Origin: an uncultured Muribaculaceae bacterium
GTDB lineage: Bacteria; Bacteroidota; Bacteroidia; Bacteroidales; Muribaculaceae
Reading direction: 5' to 3'
Length of the DNA: 64,000 bases
NCBI GenBank assembly: GCA_945931475.1
Contig: CAMEPD010000001.1
Span: forward strand, 1-64,000
Each line of letters opens with the position of its first letter. The first letter of the stretch is position 1. Positions 59,900-64,000 of this stretch are shown in pieces. The notes beneath the pieces were generated by a model, which was not told where the DNA came from, did not search any database, and saw nothing but the letters and a program-made list of their open reading frames with translations. The translations under genes and the position numbers were made by a program.

Positions 59900-61930
59900 A
59901 TGAATAAAAATATACTTCGCACGGCCTTGGTCGCCGCTGTGCTCGCAACCGCGGCCGGCAACGCTGCCGCCGATGACGGCGTTCTCGAACTGGGCAACTT
60001 CACCAATGCCGACATGACCTACACCGGCTCGTCGTGGGAGGACGCGCCTGTCAACCTGTTCTACAAATATTCCGGAGGCCAGATTATCTATCCGGCTTCG
60101 ATGCTCACCGAAATCGCCGACGTCAACGGCCAGATTAAATCGCTGACTTTCAAACTCAAGGAGGACGGCATGATTTACTCTGACCTTACCTTCGACATGA
60201 CCATGTACGCCGAGATGATCGACACCGACCGTATCGGCGAGAAGGACGCCTCTACCTACAACTTCCTCCCCTACTCCACCACCGGTTCGAAGGCAACCCT
60301 CAGCTGCACACACGAGCCGCTGTGGTATGAGGGCGATTTCGAAATCACCCTCACTTTCGACACCCCGGTCACCGTAACACCGGGCAAATCGCTGCTGCTC
60401 ACCACCGTAGCCGAGCACACCGAGACCGACAACTATATGTCGTACACCTCGGTGCTGTCGTACACCTTCATGTCTCCGGCCAAGGAGTATTGCGTGGCCT
60501 TCTACGGCAGCGACTCCTCGAGCTTCGCCGACCTTGCCCAGGGCGCCGAAATCAACACCTCGCACTACAGCTACGAGCTGCCCGTGGCAAAGGTCGACTA
60601 CACCTACTCGGCCGCGCTACCCCAGGCCGAGGCACCCGTGTTCACCCCGGCAAGCGGCTCGCAGCTCGGTCCCGACGCTACGGTCACCATCACTTCGCCC
60701 TCTGAAGGCGCCCGGATATACTACACCCTCGAGCGCGACGCCGAGCCCGAAACTCTCTACACCGGCCCCATCGCCATCGACCATGCCTGCACTGTGACGG
60801 CCCTCGCCAAGGGCGACGCTTACGAACCCAGCGAACCAGCCTCCGCAACATACTCGCTGAAATACACCAAACGGCCCACGTTCGGCATTCCCGACGGCTG
60901 CCCGGTGGCCGCGAACGAGAAGGTGACAATCGCGGCTGAAGAGGGCGCCGAAATCCTCTACACACTCGACGCCGAAGGCACCCCCGACACACCTTATCCC
61001 GCCGACGGTATCGCACTGTCCGGTCCAGCCAAAATCCGTGCCATTGCCACAGCCCCCGGTTGCTACCCCAGCAACGAGGCCGAAGCCGAATACACTGTTA
61101 CCGAACTCAACGCCAAGAACATCGGACCGTACTTCGACACCCCCGATTACGACAACACTTTCATCGGAACAAACTGGTACAACGCCCCCATCATCCCGTC
61201 GTACAACACCTCGGTATGCCAGATGCTCTACCTCCCGTCGGAACTCGAAGGCTTCGACAACGAGACCGTGCTGCGCGAGCTCCGCTTCCGCTTCCTCAAC
61301 GAAACCTGCTTCTCGGAATACGAATCGACAGTGAAAGTCAATCTGCAGTGCATCGACGAGCAGGCCTTCCCCTACGACAACAATAACAGCAAGTATATGT
61401 GGTTCGCATTCGACGCAGCCAACCCCGCAGCCACCGTGCCCCTGTACATCGACTTCCTCGAGAACTACTCCATCGGTTGGGGCGAAATCAGCATACCCCT
61501 TGGCGACGACGGTTTCCGCTACGAAGCCGGCAAATCGCTGCTCATCACCGTCACCAACGAATCACTGGCTTGCCTCGACGGCAGCGAATACCCCCAGTTC
61601 ATGAAGTACAACACCACCGAAGAGCGCACCGCCACCTTCTCAAGCATGTATGTACCCTTCGCCGACGCCATCGCCGATAATCCATACGTATATCCCGGTT
61701 CGTACGCCGACTACAACTACTACAGCTACATGAGCGATAAAAACCAGCCGTCGGTACGCATCCTCTCGGAACAGAAGCACTTCGACGCCATCACCGCACC
61801 GGCCATCGACGCCCCCGACGCTGACGCCCCCGTGGAATACTTCAACCTCCAGGGTGTGAAAGTCACCAACCCCAGCGGCCTGGTAATCCGCCGCCAGGGC
61901 AACCACACCACCAAAGTCCTCATCCCGTAA
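59900..61930 (+). CDS. secreted protein with two chitobiase-type (CHB_HEX_C) domains and T9SS-type C-terminal motif
   Basis: A 676-residue protein with a signal peptide (TALVAAVLATAAGNAAA). Two similar beta-rich regions (residues ~25-230 and ~405-630) contain the repeated phrases TYTGSSWEDAPVNLFYKYS and FIGTNWYNAPIIPSYNTSVC. Between them are two CHB_HEX_C-like Ig domains (SEGARIYYTLERDAEPETLY, GAEILYTLDAEGTPDTPYPA). The end VEYFNLQGVKVTNPSGLVIR matches that of the preceding protein. A surface adhesin or glycan-binding role is plausible but unproven. It ends about 60 bp before a terminator. Confidence 0.75.
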   Translation: MNKNILRTALVAAVLATAAGNAAADDGVLELGNFTNADMTYTGSSWEDAPVNLFYKYSGGQIIYPASMLTEIADVNGQIKSLTFKLKEDGMIYSDLTFDMTMYAEMIDTDRIGEKDASTYNFLPYSTTGSKATLSCTHEPLWYEGDFEITLTFDTPVTVTPGKSLLLTTVAEHTETDNYMSYTSVLSYTFMSPAKEYCVAFYGSDSSSFADLAQGAEINTSHYSYELPVAKVDYTYSAALPQAEAPVFTPASGSQLGPDATVTITSPSEGARIYYTLERDAEPETLYTGPIAIDHACTVTALAKGDAYEPSEPASATYSLKYTKRPTFGIPDGCPVAANEKVTIAAEEGAEILYTLDAEGTPDTPYPADGIALSGPAKIRAIATAPGCYPSNEAEAEYTVTELNAKNIGPYFDTPDYDNTFIGTNWYNAPIIPSYNTSVCQMLYLPSELEGFDNETVLRELRFRFLNETCFSEYESTVKVNLQCIDEQAFPYDNNNSKYMWFAFDAANPAATVPLYIDFLENYSIGWGEISIPLGDDGFRYEAGKSLLITVTNESLACLDGSEYPQFMKYNTTEERTATFSSMYVPFADAIADNPYVYPGSYADYNYYSYMSDKNQPSVRILSEQKHFDAITAPAIDAPDADAPVEYFNLQGVKVTNPSGLVIRRQGNHTTKVLIP

Positions 61931-61988
61931 TCCCCACTCCCGTACCCCTCTCCCTTTCATCCCGTACCCACTTAACATCCCATACCCC

Positions 61989-62020
61989 GCGGTGTGCCTT
62001 TCCGGCACACCGCTTTTTTA
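61989..62020 (+). terminator. terminator after the secreted-protein genes
   Basis: A perfect 10 bp stem (GCGGTGTGCC / GGCACACCGC) with a 5-base loop and a run of seven T residues. Confidence 0.88.
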
Positions 62021-62060
62021 TCCTCAAATCCCGGTAAAAGATATTCCCCTGCGGCCCGAT

Positions 62061-62097
62061 AAAATTTTTTGTTCCGGCCGGCGACCTTCAGGGAGCC
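62061..62097. repeat. short dispersed repeat, copy B
   Basis: AAAATTTTTTGTTCCGGCCG followed by GCGACCTTCAGGGAGCC, similar to 41997-42032 over about 35 bp. It is intergenic in both places. Confidence 0.4.
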
Positions 62098-62230
62098 TTC
62101 CACCACCTCCCGGCCTCAAATAACCACCAACTACCGGCCGACAACCTCTTCTTTCACCTAAATCATCTAAATAAAACCTAAATCCACACTAAAATACCCT
62201 CTTTATCCGCTGTTTTAAAAAATTTTGCAC

Positions 62231-62238
62231 TATCTTTG
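62231..62238 (+). promoter_or_regulatory. -7 element of the psd-pssA promoter
   Basis: TATCTTTG matches the -7 consensus, 42 bp before the ATG at 62281. No good -33 element at the expected distance. Confidence 0.4.
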
Positions 62239-62280
62239 TAAATTAATTAACCATTGTCCCGTGATCCGGAGCGCAAAATC

Positions 62281-62958
62281 ATGAGAGTCAGACTACACCG
62301 CGAAGGTACCAACATATTGATTATCACGATGGCCATACTCCTGGCCATCAACGTCCCGCTATGGATTTTTTGCCATAACCTGCCGGGGTTGTGGATTCCT
62401 GTCACAGTGATTTCGCTGGTCTTATACCTGCTGATTGTCAACTTCTTCCGTTCGCCGCGACGCGAGTTCCCCGGTGACCCCACCAACGCTGTGGTGTCGG
62501 CGGCCGACGGCACCGTCGTAGCCCTCGAGGAGACCTTCGAGAGCGAGGTCCTCAAATGCCGCTGCATACAGCTGTCGGTATTCATGTCGCCTCTGAACGT
62601 TCACGCCAACTGGTTCCCCGTCAACGGCGAAGTAATCTACGCCAAGCACCACAAGGGGCGCACCATGGCCGCCTACCTGCCGAAATCGTCGACCGAAAAC
62701 GAACGCTCAACGGTGGTAATCCGCACCCCCGAAGGGCAGCTCGTGATGATGCGCCAGGTAGCCGGCGCCATGGCCCGCCGTATCGTCACATACGCCAAAC
62801 CGGGCGACGAGGCATCGATCGAAGACCACATGGGATTCATCAAATTCGGCTCGCGCATCGACCTTTACCTGCCGCTGTCAACCGAAATTTACGTAAAAAT
62901 CGGCGACAAAACCATCGGCGGCGTCTCGCAGGTCGGCCTGCTGCGCCCCGGCAAATGA
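62281..62958 (+). CDS. psd: phosphatidylserine decarboxylase
   Basis: Psd converts phosphatidylserine to phosphatidylethanolamine. The 225-residue proenzyme is the short archaeal/Bacteroidetes-type form: an N-terminal membrane segment pair (LIITMAILLAINVPLWIFC, IPVTVISLVLYLLIVNFF), VVSAADGTVVALEE, VFMSPLNVHANWFPVNGEV and the self-cleavage region FIKFGSRIDLYLP, where Gly-Ser is cut to give the pyruvoyl group. The ATG at 62281 (MRVRLHREGTNIL) fits relatives; an upstream TTG frame start at 62254 is less likely. Its stop overlaps an ATG of the pssA frame. Confidence 0.93.
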   Translation: MRVRLHREGTNILIITMAILLAINVPLWIFCHNLPGLWIPVTVISLVLYLLIVNFFRSPRREFPGDPTNAVVSAADGTVVALEETFESEVLKCRCIQLSVFMSPLNVHANWFPVNGEVIYAKHHKGRTMAAYLPKSSTENERSTVVIRTPEGQLVMMRQVAGAMARRIVTYAKPGDEASIEDHMGFIKFGSRIDLYLPLSTEIYVKIGDKTIGGVSQVGLLRPGK

Positions 62959-62984
62959 CACATCATCTTTTCAACAACCGCACA

Positions 62985-63740
62985 ATGTTTCGACGCATCA
63001 TAACATCAGTACCCAACTTCCTGACCTGCTGCAACCTACTGTCGGGATGCCTGGCCTGCATCTGCGCCTTCTCCTTCGAGGACAATGTCGTAGGCGCGCT
63101 CAACGGGCGCCAGTTAGCCTGGATTCTCGTAGGCATGGCCGCTGTGTTCGACTTCTTCGACGGCGCCGCGGCGCGCCTGCTGCACGCCCCCTCGCCATTA
63201 GGCAAGGAACTCGATTCGCTGGCCGACCTGGTAAGCTTCGGCGTGGCGCCCGCCATGCTGCTGTACAACAACCTCCAGTTCTGGACCGGCTCGTGGTGGA
63301 TTCCGTTCGTGGCACTCTTCATCCCCGCCATGGGCGCACTCCGTCTGGCGAAATTCAACCTCGACTCCACCCAGGCCACCGAATTCAAGGGTATGCCCAT
63401 CCCCGCAAACGCCATCTTCTGGATCGGCGCCACCGCATGGATGCAGAGCCACGGCCTCGAATGGATGCACCAGCACATCTACTGGGGCAACCTCATCGTA
63501 TGCGCCGTAATCATCTCAGTAGCGCTCCTGATGGTGTCGGATATGCGTATGTTCTCGCTAAAACTCAAGAACTTCCGCATCGGCGAGAACCTCGAACGCT
63601 ACATCCTTATCATCGCCGCCATACTCTTTGTGGCAATCTGGGGCGTTGAGGGCTTCGCCTATACTATCATTCTTTATTTTATACTCTCGGCGACTGCCGA
63701 TGCCAAGCGGCGCCGCCAGTCAAAAGATGTTTTAAAGTAA
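62985..63740 (+). CDS. pssA: phosphatidylserine synthase (CDP-alcohol phosphatidyltransferase)
   Basis: PssA makes phosphatidylserine from CDP-diacylglycerol and serine. The 251-residue membrane protein has the family signature DG-x2-AR-x8-G-x3-D-x3-D in FDGAAARLLHAPSPLGKELD SLAD, and about eight hydrophobic segments. SVPNFLTCCNLLSGCLACIC at the N-terminus is typical. The ATG at 62985 fits relatives; an in-frame ATG at 62955 overlaps the psd stop by 4 bp and could also be used. With psd it forms the two-step route to phosphatidylethanolamine. Confidence 0.93.
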   Translation: MFRRIITSVPNFLTCCNLLSGCLACICAFSFEDNVVGALNGRQLAWILVGMAAVFDFFDGAAARLLHAPSPLGKELDSLADLVSFGVAPAMLLYNNLQFWTGSWWIPFVALFIPAMGALRLAKFNLDSTQATEFKGMPIPANAIFWIGATAWMQSHGLEWMHQHIYWGNLIVCAVIISVALLMVSDMRMFSLKLKNFRIGENLERYILIIAAILFVAIWGVEGFAYTIILYFILSATADAKRRRQSKDVLK

Positions 63741-63741
63741 C

Positions 63742-64000
63742 GTGGGAACTTTCTTTCTTATCCTGTTCCTGATTTTTCTCTTCTATTTCATTATTTACCC
63801 GGCGTACAGAATCTATCGCGGCTACAAACGGGTAAAAAAGCAGCAACAGGACTTCATAAACGACCTTTTCGGAATGAAAAACGGGCAGCCCGACCCCGAG
63901 ACAATGCACCGCCGGGCAGCCGACGAGCAGGCGCGCCGCAAAGGCGGCTGGTCGGCCCCCCGCAAGCGCCGCAAGAAAATCGACCCCGACATCGCCGAAA
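63742..64000 (+). CDS. DUF4834 family membrane protein (5' part)
   Basis: Reading from the GTG at 63742, one base after the pssA stop region, gives VGTFFLILFLIFLFYFIIYP, a membrane anchor, then AYRIYRGYKRVKKQQQDFIN DLFGM and a basic tail. This matches the small Bacteroidales DUF4834 family that usually follows pssA. The frame is open to the window end, so the C-terminus is missing. Function is unknown. No ATG start is available near the anchor, so the GTG start is an inference. Confidence 0.7.
   Translation, partial: MGTFFLILFLIFLFYFIIYPAYRIYRGYKRVKKQQQDFINDLFGMKNGQPDPETMHRRAADEQARRKGGWSAPRKRRKKIDPDIAE

Larger units (their letters stand above)
61931..62280. other. intergenic region with terminator, short repeat and psd promoter
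   Basis: About 350 bp without a gene. It contains the terminator at 61989-62020, repeat copy B at 62061-62097, an AT-rich stretch, and the psd -7 element at 62231-62238. Confidence 0.6.

Overview
The window looks like a chromosomal contig from a Bacteroidales bacterium, most probably a gut Muribaculaceae-type genome (inference). Support comes from GC-rich coding sequence, many promoters of the Bacteroidetes form (TTTG, about 20 bp, TAnnTTTG), C25/PorU-type type IX secretion proteins, secreted proteins ending in a shared NLQGVxV...IRRQG motif, and family members typical of the order: the alternative GlmU-like acyltransferase, DUF3467, DUF4834, short Psd/PssA, and Rex. No taxonomic search was possible. 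Most of the sequence is ordinary core chromosome, with one small accessory patch around 18.2-21.2 kb.

Layout. 0-5.2 kb: frr (cut by the window edge) and pyrH, divergent from three FKBP-type prolyl isomerases in a row (cytoplasmic, exported, lipoprotein); a hairpin then separates these from a convergent mannose-1-phosphate guanylyltransferase. 5.3-13.3 kb: malic enzyme, a TPR protein, rpsT between two identical tRNA-Glu genes, LD-carboxypeptidase, a polysaccharide flippase, purB and a LacX-like mutarotase. 13.4-15.1 kb: two membrane proteins, the first ending in the C-terminal half of a TerD domain and the second ending in a CW_7/CPL-like cell-wall-binding motif. 15.2-18.2 kb: a MITE-like element with another element inserted in it, then a PMCA-type calcium ATPase.

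18.2-21.2 kb: an AT-rich RhuM gene, palindromic REP-like repeats and, on the minus strand, a compact holin / amidase / unimolecular-spanin-like cassette without any other phage gene. 21.3-26 kb: a MalY/PatB-type aminotransferase, aroA, a small Cys-motif membrane protein, a ZnuB/MntB-type permease and a GH25 lysozyme. 26-33.5 kb: a 972-residue TPR protein, an outer-membrane barrel, a shortened asparagine synthetase A homologue that has lost the active-site motifs, trmD, queG and tRNA-Leu.

33.6-42 kb: a GT25 glycosyltransferase, a small HTH regulator, a C25 peptidase related to PorU, a DUF3467 protein, cysS (GTG start) and a RecD-like helicase. 42-48 kb (minus strand): rex with a fumarylacetoacetase-fold protein lacking the metal ligands, a TPM-domain membrane protein, a PEGA/WG-repeat protein, a second copy of the MITE-like element and a small outer-membrane barrel. 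48.3-51.5 kb: a GlmU-like acyltransferase, a COG0523 metallochaperone GTPase with a His-rich loop, and rubrerythrin. 51.8-61.9 kb: a PorU-like sortase, two paralogous multi-pass GT-C-type membrane proteins and two secreted proteins with the terminal sorting-like motif. 62.3-64 kb: psd, pssA and the start of a DUF4834 gene.

The most interesting points are the stand-alone lysis cassette with a u-spanin-like protein, an apparent deletion fusion inside a Ter-type locus, two enzyme-fold proteins that have lost catalytic residues (AsnA-like and FAH-like), and the clustering of a PorU-like sortase with two GT-C proteins and candidate cargo.
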